Below, piece by piece: positions 42,405-51,335 of a stretch of 64,000 nucleotides of DNA (the first letter of the stretch is position 1; each line of letters starts with the position of its first letter). A model generated the notes under the pieces. It saw only the letters and a list, made by a program, of their open reading frames with translations, ran no database searches and was not told the DNA's origin. The position numbers and the translations under genes are program-made. The DNA is taken from contig NZ_CANLCY010000005.1 of the NCBI RefSeq assembly GCF_947489255.1, positions 248,001-312,000 of the forward strand, written 5' to 3'. The stretch is from an uncultured Microbacterium sp. Its GTDB lineage: Bacteria > Actinomycetota > Actinomycetes > Actinomycetales > Microbacteriaceae.

Positions 42405-43523
42405 ATGTCCACGCACGTCGCCGCAACGCTCGCCACCCCCCGCGCGCCGCTCACCCTCACCACCGTCGAGACGCCCGCGCCCGCCGCCGACGAGGTGCTC
42501 GTGCGCGTGCGTGCCGTGGCGATCAATCCCGTCGACTGGATCATCCAGGGCGCGAGCCGCATCATCTACCGATGGCTGCGGACGCCTGCCGTCCTCGGCT
42601 CCGACGTGGCCGGAGAGGTCGTCGCCGTCGGCGAGGCCGTCACGCGCTTCCGCGTGGGCCAGCGCGTGTTCGGCCTGGCCACCGGCACGGATCGCGCACG
42701 AGACCCCCTCCGCGAGGGCGCCTTCCAGGAGTACTCGACCCTGCTGGAGCGCCTCACGGCCCCGACCCCCGACGACCTCACCGACGAGCAGGCCGCCGTC
42801 TTCCCGCTCGGGCTCTCCACGGCCGCCTGCGCGCTCTTCCAGCCGCAGCACCTCGGCCTCCGGATGCCGGGCGGCCCGGCATCCGTCGTCCCGCCCGAGG
42901 TCGTGGTGGTCTGGGGCGGATCGACGAGCGTGGGTATGAACGCCGTCCAGCTGGCCCGCGCCGCCGGCTACACCGTGGTGAGCACGGCATCGGAGGAGAA
43001 CGCCGAGGCGGTGCGCGCCCTCGGGGCCGAAGCCGTGGTCGACCACCGGTCGGCGTCGGCGGTGGCCGATCTCGTCGCCGCCGTCGACGGGCGCCCCATC
43101 GCGGGCGCGGTCGCTCTCGCCGCCGGCTCCACCGACGCCTGCCTCGACGTGCTGTCGCAGACGGGCGGGACCCGCCTGGCGATGGCGAGCACCCCCGTGT
43201 CGCTGGCCTCACTGGTCGGACGCCGCCACCTCTTCCCGGCGATGCTGCCGGTCTTCGCCCGCATCGGGCTCGCGACGGTGCGCTCGACCCTGCGCGCCCG
43301 CCGCCGCGGCATCCGCACGGGGTTCGTGTGGGGCAGCAGTCTCCGCGACGACGAGATGGGCCCACGCCTGTGGGGCGAGGTCGTGCCGCAGATGCTCGCC
43401 GACGGCTCGCTGCGACCCGCGCCCGCACCGCTCGTCGTCGGCGAGGGCCTGGGCGCGGTGCAGGGCGGTCTCGACCGTCAGCGGGCCGGGGTCTCGGCGC
43501 AGAAGGTGGTCGTGCGCCTCTGA
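42405..43523 (+). CDS. medium-chain (zinc-type) alcohol dehydrogenase/quinone-reductase-like protein
   Basis: 372 residues of the MDR fold. The N-terminal catalytic domain has VRAVAINPVDWIIQGASR and GSDVAGEVVAVGEAVTRFRVGQRVFG. The Rossmann domain has VVVWGGSTSVGMNAVQLARAAGYTVVST, then LGAEAVVDHRS. Zinc-ligand cysteines of true alcohol dehydrogenases are absent, so it belongs to the zinc-independent quinone reductase/enoyl reductase side and probably uses NADPH. A GAGAAGAGG ribosome-binding site precedes the ATG. Likely regulated by the divergent TetR protein. Confidence 0.85.
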   Translation: MSTHVAATLATPRAPLTLTTVETPAPAADEVLVRVRAVAINPVDWIIQGASRIIYRWLRTPAVLGSDVAGEVVAVGEAVTRFRVGQRVFGLATGTDRARDPLREGAFQEYSTLLERLTAPTPDDLTDEQAAVFPLGLSTAACALFQPQHLGLRMPGGPASVVPPEVVVVWGGSTSVGMNAVQLARAAGYTVVSTASEENAEAVRALGAEAVVDHRSASAVADLVAAVDGRPIAGAVALAAGSTDACLDVLSQTGGTRLAMASTPVSLASLVGRRHLFPAMLPVFARIGLATVRSTLRARRRGIRTGFVWGSSLRDDEMGPRLWGEVVPQMLADGSLRPAPAPLVVGEGLGAVQGGLDRQRAGVSAQKVVVRL

Positions 43524-43606
43524 CGCGCAGGGCGCGGCGGCGGCGACGCCCCGACCGCCACCCGACGCGCACCGCAACCGTGGTCGGCGACGCCACGCGC
43601 GCACGG

Positions 43607-43612
43607 CAGAAT
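43607..43612 (+). promoter_or_regulatory. -10-like box of purU
   Basis: CAGAAT, six bases before the purU ATG at 43619. Confidence 0.4.
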
Positions 43613-43618
43613 GGTCCG

Positions 43619-44500
<882 letters not shown>

Positions 44501-44539
44501 CCGCCTGCGGGTTCCGCCGGCGCGGGGCGCACCCCGCGC

Positions 44540-44618
44540 CGAGATCACACGAACGCGCCGAGATCGCAGACCGGCGGGCCGGCGAGACGCGTCACCTCGG
44601 CACGATCCGGTGATCTCG
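44540..44618. repeat. inverted repeat of CGAGATCAC type
   Basis: CGAGATCAC (44540-44548) and GTGATCTCG (44610-44618) with a second CGCCGAGATC copy at 44557. Similar words surround the inverted repeat near 11.75 kb. Confidence 0.45.
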
Positions 44619-44651
44619 ACACGATCATGTCAGCTCGGCGGATGCACCGGC

Positions 44652-44694
44652 CGTCGCACCGGGCCGCCCCGCAGGGGGCGGACCCGGTGCGACG
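44652..44694. terminator. strong bidirectional terminator hairpin
   Basis: CGTCGCACCGGG (44652-44663) pairs with CCCGGTGCGACG (44683-44694); the inner CCGCCCC/GGGGCGG extends the stem to about 19 bp with a single bulge. It sits between converging purU and the FHA gene. Confidence 0.75.
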
Positions 44695-44697
44695 CTG

Positions 44698-45588
44698 TCA
44701 CTCGGGGTCGCTTGCGCGGCTGAGCGGACCCGTGCCGCCGCGCGGGGGCTGCTTGCGCTGGCGCGCGAACTCGCCGCCCTGGCGGCCGCCGTACGGACGC
44801 CCGTGATCGGCGAACTCGGCGCGGAAGTACGCCAGTCGCCAGTCGCCGAGTTCGATCCGGGCGCCGGTGCGCAGGATGCGACCTCCGCCGTCGCGTCCCG
44901 GTCCCTGCTCTCGCGCTCCCCCGCCTCCGACCTGGTCGAAGCCGTAGAGCACGTACTCGTCGTCGCCCTCGTGACGGATCTCGGCGTGCACCGGGGCGAG
45001 CCCCGGCAGACGCAGATCGGCTTCGTCGCCGGATCCGATGACCGTCTTGGTCGGCAGCAGGTCGAACTCGCGGGGCCGCGAGCCGTCCCACGACGAGTCG
45101 CCCACCGCGAAGATCAGGCGCGGGCGGCCCGATCCGGGCGTGTAGTGCGTCGTCGTGACGCGCCGGCGCACCGTGCGGTTGATGGTCGGGACGAGCGGGA
45201 GCGGCGTCTCGGGCGGGATGGGGAAGGTGAGTGCGCTGCCCTTGTTGCGGCGGGTGAGCAGCGGCGCGACCGCGGCCACCGAGCCGAGGCGGATGTGCGA
45301 CGACCCCGTCACCACCCGCTGCAGGGCGTTGCTCTTGATGTCGCCGAGCTGCAGGATCGGCCCGTCCGGGCCCTCGAGACGCACGGAGACACCTCGGGAT
45401 GCCAGGGCGTCGGCGACCGTGGACAGCTCGGTGAGCGTCCGTCGGCCGTTCCCGGGCAACCGCGAGGGGTCGTTCACGACGATGCGCACCTCGGTGCCCG
45501 CGGCCGTGATCGTCCCCTCGAACGGCGGGGTGTCGGCATCCGCCCCCTCGTGTTCCGAGAAGGCGAGGTCGATGTCGAGGCGCACCAT
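44698..45588 (-). CDS. FHA domain protein
   Basis: 296 residues. The C-terminal half (about residues 175-255) is a forkhead-associated domain: TVIGSGDEADLRLPGLAPVHAEIRH contains the Gly-Ser and His of the phosphothreonine-binding loops. The N-terminal half (DIDLAFSEHEGADADTPPFEG, STVADALASRGVSVRLEGPDG, SSHIRLGSVAAVAPLL) is a domain I do not recognise, common in actinobacterial FHA proteins. The C-terminus is Gly/Arg-rich. It lies 14 bases after a small partner gene and presumably reads Ser/Thr-kinase signals; target unknown. Confidence 0.78.
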   Translation of the reverse strand: MVRLDIDLAFSEHEGADADTPPFEGTITAAGTEVRIVVNDPSRLPGNGRRTLTELSTVADALASRGVSVRLEGPDGPILQLGDIKSNALQRVVTGSSHIRLGSVAAVAPLLTRRNKGSALTFPIPPETPLPLVPTINRTVRRRVTTTHYTPGSGRPRLIFAVGDSSWDGSRPREFDLLPTKTVIGSGDEADLRLPGLAPVHAEIRHEGDDEYVLYGFDQVGGGGAREQGPGRDGGGRILRTGARIELGDWRLAYFRAEFADHGRPYGGRQGGEFARQRKQPPRGGTGPLSRASDPE

Positions 45589-45602
45589 GACGGCGCCGCC
45601 CC

Positions 45603-45878
45603 TCAGTTGCCGCGGTACGGGTCGGACCCGGCCGCGGTGTCGTCGCTCGTGGTGACGCGGAGGGTGCCGTTGAGCTTCCACGTCGCGCGCGGCGCGTCGG
45701 GGCCGATGTCGCGCGGCACCTCGACGGTCATGTCGACGAAGGAGTAGTTCACGGCGGCGCCGCGGCCGGTCAGGTACGACCACATCTCGCGGCCGAGGTC
45801 GGTCCAGTCGGTGATCGAGTGGCCTTCGGGGCCGGCGGAGTCGGCGAACGGGTCGGTGGAGGCAGGAGAGTCGGACAT
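45603..45878 (-). CDS. small hypothetical protein upstream of FHA gene
   Basis: 91 residues. A polar N-terminus (SPASTDPFADSAGPEG) is followed by ITDWTDLGREMWSYLTGRGAAVNYSFVDMTVEVPRDIGPDAPRATWKLNGTLRVTTSD, a compact alpha/beta segment with conserved-looking aromatic residues. The same kind of protein precedes FHA genes in related genomes as far as I recall, but no function is known. A purine-rich GGAAGGA lies before the ATG. Confidence 0.6.
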   Translation of the reverse strand: MSDSPASTDPFADSAGPEGHSITDWTDLGREMWSYLTGRGAAVNYSFVDMTVEVPRDIGPDAPRATWKLNGTLRVTTSDDTAAGSDPYRGN

Positions 45879-46012
45879 GGCTTCGGTCCTTCCTTTCTTT
45901 TCGAGGCCACAAGCGTCCCAGCGCCTCGGGTCGCGTGAGGAGGGATTGCGCTGCGGCGCCGGTTGGGGCACCATTTCCCGACCCCGTGTGGAGCATCCGC
46001 TCCGCGCGAGAC

Positions 46013-46981
46013 TCAGTACACGTACTCCATGAGCTCGACCCCGAGCACGCGGAAGGCGTCGTGGGCGCGCAGCCGGTGGGCGATCGACAGGTCGTCGAAG
46101 TTCACGACGAGCGCGTACGAGACGCCCGCTCGTGGCCCGCCGAGCACCCCCGCCTCCGCGCGCACGCCGGGCGCACGACCCGTCTTGTTCACGAACAGCA
46201 GGCCGTGCTGATCGTTCTCGTGGGCGAACGGGTCGAGGCCGGTGGCGGATGCCACGAGCGAGAGGTCGTGGTTGAGGCTCAGCCACTCCGCCACCTGGGC
46301 GCTGACCCCGGGCGAGACGATGCTCGAGTTCACCAGACCCGCGAACAGCTGCGCCATCTCGCGCGCCGTCGACAGCGCCACGTGCGGGGCGTCGTCGGGG
46401 CCGCGATCGTCGCGGAACCGATCGAGCAGCGCCGTCCGCCGGAGGCCGAGCTGCTCGATCCGCGCGCGTACCGACTGCAGCCCGACGCGGTGCAGCAGAG
46501 CGTTCGCGGCGAGGGCGTCGCCCGTCGACGCGGCGAGCATCGCGAGGTCGGTCAGCGGCAGCGCGGGCGCCTTGAGATGCTGCCACGTGCCCCCCTGCGC
46601 GGCACCGGCCACCGCTGAGCGGTCGATGATCTCCAGCGCATCCAGGCGACCCGACTCGAACGACGCGGCCGTCTCGACGAGCAGGGGCACCACTCCGAGG
46701 CCGCCGACCGGCAGCGTGACGAAATCGTCGCCCGAGAGCACGGCCGTTCCGCCGTCGAGGTCGTCGATGCGCACCGAGACCTTCGCCCCCGAGGCAGCGA
46801 GCTCGTCGAGTGATCGCAACGTCGCGGTGAAAGAGCGGCGTCCGGCCGCCGCCCGCCGGGGCAGTCGCTTCGGACCCTTGCGTCCCGCGCCGCGAAGGGC
46901 CGGGGCGTCGCGTCTCGACGACTCCACCGGCCCTCCGGCGGGCTCGGGCGAAGCGGGCTCGGGAAGCGGGGGCATGCCCAC
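46013..46981 (-). CDS. class A beta-lactamase-fold protein lacking the catalytic Ser-x-x-Lys
   Basis: 322 residues. A basic, Pro-rich N-terminus of about 50 residues without a signal peptide precedes a serine beta-lactamase-like fold: VSVRIDDLDGGTAVLSGDD, the active-site helix, STGDALAANALL (SDN-like position), and the KTG strand in VNKTGRAPGVRAEAG. In active enzymes the first helix carries Ser-x-x-Lys; here it reads TLPVGGLGVVPLLVE, with neither residue. It is therefore probably inactive as a hydrolase and may bind ligands or partners. GTG 46981 follows GGAAGGAG by eight bases. Confidence 0.65.
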   Translation of the reverse strand: MGMPPLPEPASPEPAGGPVESSRRDAPALRGAGRKGPKRLPRRAAAGRRSFTATLRSLDELAASGAKVSVRIDDLDGGTAVLSGDDFVTLPVGGLGVVPLLVETAASFESGRLDALEIIDRSAVAGAAQGGTWQHLKAPALPLTDLAMLAASTGDALAANALLHRVGLQSVRARIEQLGLRRTALLDRFRDDRGPDDAPHVALSTAREMAQLFAGLVNSSIVSPGVSAQVAEWLSLNHDLSLVASATGLDPFAHENDQHGLLFVNKTGRAPGVRAEAGVLGGPRAGVSYALVVNFDDLSIAHRLRAHDAFRVLGVELMEYVY

Positions 46982-47023
46982 GAGCGTGGCTCCTTCCGGG
47001 TCAGCAGGACAACAAACGCCGTC

Positions 47024-49003
47024 TCACCAAATGGTGACGCGCTGGTCGGCGTCGAGCCAGAGGGCGTCGCCCTCACCCACCTCGAACGCCTCGTAGAACG
47101 CGTCGATGTTACGCACGATCTGGTTGCAGCGGAACTCGTTCGGCGAGTGCGGATCGATCGTGAGAAGGCGGATGGTCTCGGCATCCCGGCCCTTCTGCTG
47201 CCAGATCTGCGCCCAGCTCAGAAGCAGGCGCTGGATGCCGGTGAACCCGTCGACGACGGGCCCCTCGCCCTCGGCCTCACCCTGCTCCTCGAGGAACAGG
47301 CGGTACGCCGCGATCGCGATGCCGAGCCCGCCCAGGTCGCCGATGTTCTCGCCGATGGTGAGGGCGCCGTTGACGTGGTGCTCCGCGCTCAGGCCCTGCG
47401 GCACGAGCTCCTCGTACTGGGCGATGAGGGCCTTCGTGCGCTCCTCGAACGCCGCACGGTCGGCATCCGTCCACCAGTCGCGCAGCGACCCGTCGCCGTC
47501 GAAGCGGCTGCCCTGGTCGTCGAAACCGTGGCCGATCTCGTGACCGATGACCGCGCCGATCCCGCCATAGTTCGCCGCCGCGTCGCGCTCGGCGTCGAAG
47601 AACGGGTACTGCAGGATCGCCGCGGGGAACACGATCTCGTTCATCAACGGGTTGTAGTAGGCGTTGACCGTCTGCGGGGTCATGTACCACTCGTCGCGGT
47701 CGATCGGCTGGCCCACCTTGGCGAGCTGGCGGTCGTGCTCCCACACGTGGGCGCGGCGCACGTTGCCGACCAGGTCGTCGGCGTCGATCTCGAGGTCGGA
47801 GTAGTCCTTCCACCGCACGGGGTAGCCGATCTTCGGCGTGAAGGCGTCGAGCTTGGCCAGGGCCCTCTCGCGCGTCTCCTCGGTCATCCACTCGAGCGTG
47901 CGGATCGAGCGCCGGTAGGCCTCGATCAGGTGGGCGACGAGGCCGTCCATGGCATCCTTCGCCGCGGGCGGGAAGTGCCGCTCGACGTAGACCTTGCCGA
48001 TGGCCTCGCCCAGCGCCGCTTCGACGAGGCTCACGCCGCGCTTCCAGCGCTCGCGGTTCACGGGCACGCCCGTGAGCTGGGTGCCGTAGAAGGCGAAGTT
48101 CTCGGCGACGAACTCGTCGGAGAGGAAGGCCGCCGCCGCGTGCACGATCTTGAAGCGCAGCCACGCCTTCCAGTCGTCGAGGCGCTCGGGCACCAACAGG
48201 GCGCCGAGCGACTCGATGAAGCTCGGCTGGTAGACGACGACCTCGGCGAGCGCGTCCTCGTGACCCGGGGCGACCCCCGCGCGCCACGGCTCGAGGTCGA
48301 CTCCCGCCAGGGCGAGCGTGTCGTCCCAGGTCTTCAGGTTGTAGGTCTTGACCGCGTCGCGACTGTCTTCGCGCGACCAGTGGTGCGCGGCGAGGTCGGT
48401 CTCGAGCGCGAACACGCGATCGGCGGATGCCGCGGGCTCGGCGACTCCGGCGAGTTCGAGCACGCGCTCGATGTGCGCGCGGTAGGCGGTGCGCGTCTCG
48501 TCGAAGTTCTCGAGCCGGTAGTAGCTCTCGTCGGGCAGCGAGATGCCGCCCTGGTAGACCACCGGGACGTAGCGGGTGGGGTCGCCCGGATCGGGCTCGA
48601 CGAACAGCGTCAGCAGTCCGCTGATCCCGTCGCGCTCGAGCTCGCCGATGAGCCGGAGCAGGGAGGGGATGTCGGTGACGGCGTCGACGGCCGCGAGCTG
48701 CGGAGCCAGCGGCTCGCCGCCGAGGGCGTTGATGCGGTCGGTGTCCATGAAGCTCGCGAACAGGTCGCCGATCTTGCGGGCTTCGCTGCCCGGCTCGGCG
48801 TCCTGCGACTCCTGGACGATGGTGCGCACGTCCGCCTCGGCCTGCTCGGCGATGAGGTGGAAGGAGCCCCAGCGAGCCTTGTCGTCGGGGATCTCGGTGC
48901 GCTCCAGCCAGCGGCCGTTCACGTAACGGAACAGGTCGTCCTGCGGGCGGATCTCGTCGCTGAGCTCGTCGAGCGCGAGACCGGAGCGGGGGGTGTCGGT
49001 CAT
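47024..49003 (-). CDS. M13 family metallopeptidase (neprilysin/PepO-like)
   Basis: 659 residues, the normal length for bacterial M13 peptidases. The zinc site HEIGH appears in GAVIGHEIGHGFDDQGSRFDGDG, the third ligand Glu in TIGENIGDLGGL, and NAYYNPLMNEIVFPAAILQ just before. RPQDDLFRYVNGRWL starts the enzyme. There is no signal peptide or N-terminal membrane anchor, so it is probably cytoplasmic and degrades oligopeptides. The C-terminus ends with RVTIW, as M13 proteins do. TATCCT lies six bases before the ATG. Confidence 0.92.
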   Translation of the reverse strand: MTDTPRSGLALDELSDEIRPQDDLFRYVNGRWLERTEIPDDKARWGSFHLIAEQAEADVRTIVQESQDAEPGSEARKIGDLFASFMDTDRINALGGEPLAPQLAAVDAVTDIPSLLRLIGELERDGISGLLTLFVEPDPGDPTRYVPVVYQGGISLPDESYYRLENFDETRTAYRAHIERVLELAGVAEPAASADRVFALETDLAAHHWSREDSRDAVKTYNLKTWDDTLALAGVDLEPWRAGVAPGHEDALAEVVVYQPSFIESLGALLVPERLDDWKAWLRFKIVHAAAAFLSDEFVAENFAFYGTQLTGVPVNRERWKRGVSLVEAALGEAIGKVYVERHFPPAAKDAMDGLVAHLIEAYRRSIRTLEWMTEETRERALAKLDAFTPKIGYPVRWKDYSDLEIDADDLVGNVRRAHVWEHDRQLAKVGQPIDRDEWYMTPQTVNAYYNPLMNEIVFPAAILQYPFFDAERDAAANYGGIGAVIGHEIGHGFDDQGSRFDGDGSLRDWWTDADRAAFEERTKALIAQYEELVPQGLSAEHHVNGALTIGENIGDLGGLGIAIAAYRLFLEEQGEAEGEGPVVDGFTGIQRLLLSWAQIWQQKGRDAETIRLLTIDPHSPNEFRCNQIVRNIDAFYEAFEVGEGDALWLDADQRVTIW

Positions 49004-49009
49004 GCAGAC

Positions 49010-49015
49010 AGGATA
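49010..49015 (-). promoter_or_regulatory. -10 box, leaderless start of the M13 peptidase
   Basis: TATCCT on the minus strand, six bases before ATG 49003. Confidence 0.5.
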
Positions 49016-49295
49016 AGTGCCCCACATCCGTACAGGCTCGGAACACCCCCGCGGCACCCCCTGGACGCGGAACGCAGCAGCTCCCCGTTCCGCGCATCCG
49101 CCGTGACCCGTTCCGGTTGGGGCCCCGGCTGCACCACCCGGCGCCGATGCCTCGATGCTCACAACCTCCGCAATGCGCACAACCTCCGCGGCATCCGCCC
49201 ATCTCCAACGGAGGTTGGGCACATCGCCGAGGGCGCGCGCCGCCCCGACGCGAGCCACAGGTGGGCGCGCATCCGGCGATGTCGGAGGCCCGGCC
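49016..49295. other. intergenic region with CAACCTCCG repeats
   Basis: No gene seen. ACAACCTCCG occurs at 49161-49170 and again from 49179, and its complement CGGAGGTT lies at 49209-49216, giving a small inverted repeat. This separates the divergent M13 peptidase and MATE genes. Confidence 0.45.
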
Positions 49296-49301
49296 TAGGC
49301 T
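49296..49301 (+). promoter_or_regulatory. -10 box, leaderless start of the MATE gene
   Basis: TAGGCT, six bases before GTG 49308. Confidence 0.5.
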
Positions 49302-49307
49302 CGGATC

Positions 49308-50633
49308 GTGACCACCCCGCCCGTGACGCTGAACCGCTCGATCCTGCGGCTCGCGGTTCCGGCGCTGGGTGCCCTCATCGCAGAGCCGCTCTTCCTCATC
49401 GTGGATGCCGCGATGGTGGGGCACCTGGGCGTCGCTCCCCTGGCGGGCCTGGGGATCGCGAGCGCCGTCCTGCAGACGATCGTCGGTCTCATGGTGTTCC
49501 TCGCGTACTCGACGACGCCCGCGGTCGCGAGGCGGTACGGGGCCGGCCAGCCCGGCCGTGCGGTGTCCGTCGGCATCGACGGCATGTGGCTCGCTCTCGC
49601 GCTGGGCGCCGTGCTCGCCGCCGTCGGATCCATCGTCACCCCCCTCGTCGTCGACGTCTTCGGCGCCGCCCCCGACGTCGCCGAGAACGCCCGCGTCTAC
49701 CTTTCGATCTCGATGTGGGGCCTGCCCGCGATGCTGGTGGTGTTCGCGGCCACCGGGCTCCTGCGCGGCCTGCAAGACACCGTCACCCCGCTCTGGATCG
49801 CCGGCGTCGGTTTCGCCGCGAACGCCGCTCTCAACGCCCTGTTCATCTACGGCCTCGGGTGGGGCATCGCGGGCTCCGCGATCGGCACCGTCGCGGCACA
49901 GTGGGGCATGGTCGGTGCGTACGTCGTCGTCGTGCGCGCCCTGGCCCGTCGGCACGACGCCTCGATCAGACCGCAACGCGAGGGGTGGAGCGGCACGGCG
50001 CGCTCGGGCGGATGGCTGTTCCTGCGCACCCTGAGTCTGCGCGTGGCCTTCCTCGCCACGGTCGCCGTCGCCACCGGACTCGGCTCGGCCGAGCTGGCGG
50101 GGTGGCAGATCGCGTTCACGATCTTCTCCACGGCGGCCTTCGCCCTCGACGCCCTGGCCATCGCCGCGCAGGCCCTGATCGGCCACGCCCTGGGCGCGAA
50201 CGAGACCGAGACGGTGCAGCGGGTGCTCGGACGCACGAGCGCCTGGGGCATCTGGTTCGGCGTCGGCGTCGGCGCCGTGCTCGCGGCGTCCTCGGGCGTG
50301 ATCGGGCTCGTCTTCACCGGCGACGCCGAGATCGCCGCGCTCGTGCAGCCCGCACTCCTCGTCCTGGCCGTGGCGCAGCCGCTCGCCGGCTTCGTCTTCG
50401 TGCTCGACGGGGTGCTGATCGGCGCGGGCGACGCGCAGTACCTCGCGCTCGCGGGCGTGCTCAACCTCGTTCCGTACGCGCCGGCCCTCGCGCTCGTGGC
50501 ACTGTTCGCCGGCGGAGGTCCGGCCGGGCTCGCGTGGCTCGCCGCCGCGTTCTTCGGCGTCTACATGCTCGCTCGCGCGGTCACCCTCGGCCTGCGGGTC
50601 CGCGGCCGGGCGTGGATGACCGCGGGCGGCTGA
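49308..50633 (+). CDS. MATE family efflux transporter
   Basis: 441 residues with about twelve helices in two homologous halves. LAVPALGALIAEPLFLIVDAAMVGHLGVAPLAGLGIA at the N-terminus is the MATE signature including the conserved Asp, and TGLLRGLQDTVTPLWIAGVGFAANAALN is the typical helix 5-6 segment; FVLDGVLIGAGDAQYL is its second-half counterpart. It belongs to the DinF-like branch that exports drugs or metabolites using ion gradients. Substrate unknown. Confidence 0.88.
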   Translation: MTTPPVTLNRSILRLAVPALGALIAEPLFLIVDAAMVGHLGVAPLAGLGIASAVLQTIVGLMVFLAYSTTPAVARRYGAGQPGRAVSVGIDGMWLALALGAVLAAVGSIVTPLVVDVFGAAPDVAENARVYLSISMWGLPAMLVVFAATGLLRGLQDTVTPLWIAGVGFAANAALNALFIYGLGWGIAGSAIGTVAAQWGMVGAYVVVVRALARRHDASIRPQREGWSGTARSGGWLFLRTLSLRVAFLATVAVATGLGSAELAGWQIAFTIFSTAAFALDALAIAAQALIGHALGANETETVQRVLGRTSAWGIWFGVGVGAVLAASSGVIGLVFTGDAEIAALVQPALLVLAVAQPLAGFVFVLDGVLIGAGDAQYLALAGVLNLVPYAPALALVALFAGGGPAGLAWLAAAFFGVYMLARAVTLGLRVRGRAWMTAGG

Positions 50634-50735
50634 GTCCTCCGCCCCGGGCGCCGTCGCCCCTCGCTCGGGCCGATGGGCCCGGGCGGGACCCGCGGCGGTC
50701 GCTCTTCGCGGCGGGCGCCGTGCACTGGCTTAGTG

Positions 50736-50983
50736 ATTGAGATGGGCGGTCGTCTGTACGTGCCGGCCATTGGCCGGTTTCTGCAGGTCGATCCCGTCAA
50801 TGGGGAGTGGACAACGCATACGTCTGGCCCACCGACCCGATCGGCAAGGCCGATCCAGGCGGCGGAGTCAAGTTCCTTATTAATCCATCGATTCCGGCTG
50901 ACACATCCAGTATTGACATTACGTATTTCACGGATGGCACAAATCATGCGGGGATCGGAGCAATGATACTGGCACATGCCTGA
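50736..50983 (+). pseudogene. RHS-repeat protein C-terminal remnant, frameshifted
   Basis: GGRLYVPAIGRFLQVDPVNG is the end of an RHS core (normally GRFLQVDP followed by NAY...). After 50806 the proper continuation appears in another frame: VDNAYVWPTDPIGKADPGG, then a short toxin tip (KFLINPSIPADTSSIDITYF) ending at 50983. One missing base near 50805-50812 explains the shift. Stop codons lie just upstream, so only the last 80 or so codons of an RHS gene remain. The tip and the next 150 bases are markedly A+T-richer than the surroundings. Confidence 0.6.
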
Positions 50984-51335
50984 AGCATTGATATAAAGCA
51001 CGCTTGCCCAGTATCGAATATGTTGCGCAATGCATTACCTACATGTCAGTGCAGGGAACGAGATCCGCCATCTCTAGAAAGGAACAAGCTTCCCTGGCGG
51101 CCTTGGCGAAAAAAGGAGAGTCAGTGAGTGGGGTCGAAGCGTCAACAGAATAAATCCCGTTCACGGCGGAGGGTCTGACGTGGTTCGGCCCGATGCTCCC
51201 GTATGGCGCTCACAGAGGTCTCAAGAAGGAAGCTGAGGAGCGGAAGGCGTCTGCGGTGGTGGCGGAGGCGGCTACCGTTTCGACAGCCTGGGCCCGAATG
51301 CGATGAAATACAGCGTGGGGTGGCGTGGTGTGTGA
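50984..51335 (+). other. toxin-region debris, A+T-rich
   Basis: No intact gene. Two short coding-like stretches survive: TWFGPMLPYGAHRGLKKEAEERK in one frame (about 51178-51305) and YRFDSLGPNAMKYSVGWRGV in another (about 51273-51335). The TGA of the second overlaps the start of the next gene, as expected for the end of a toxin gene next to its immunity gene. Confidence 0.4.
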
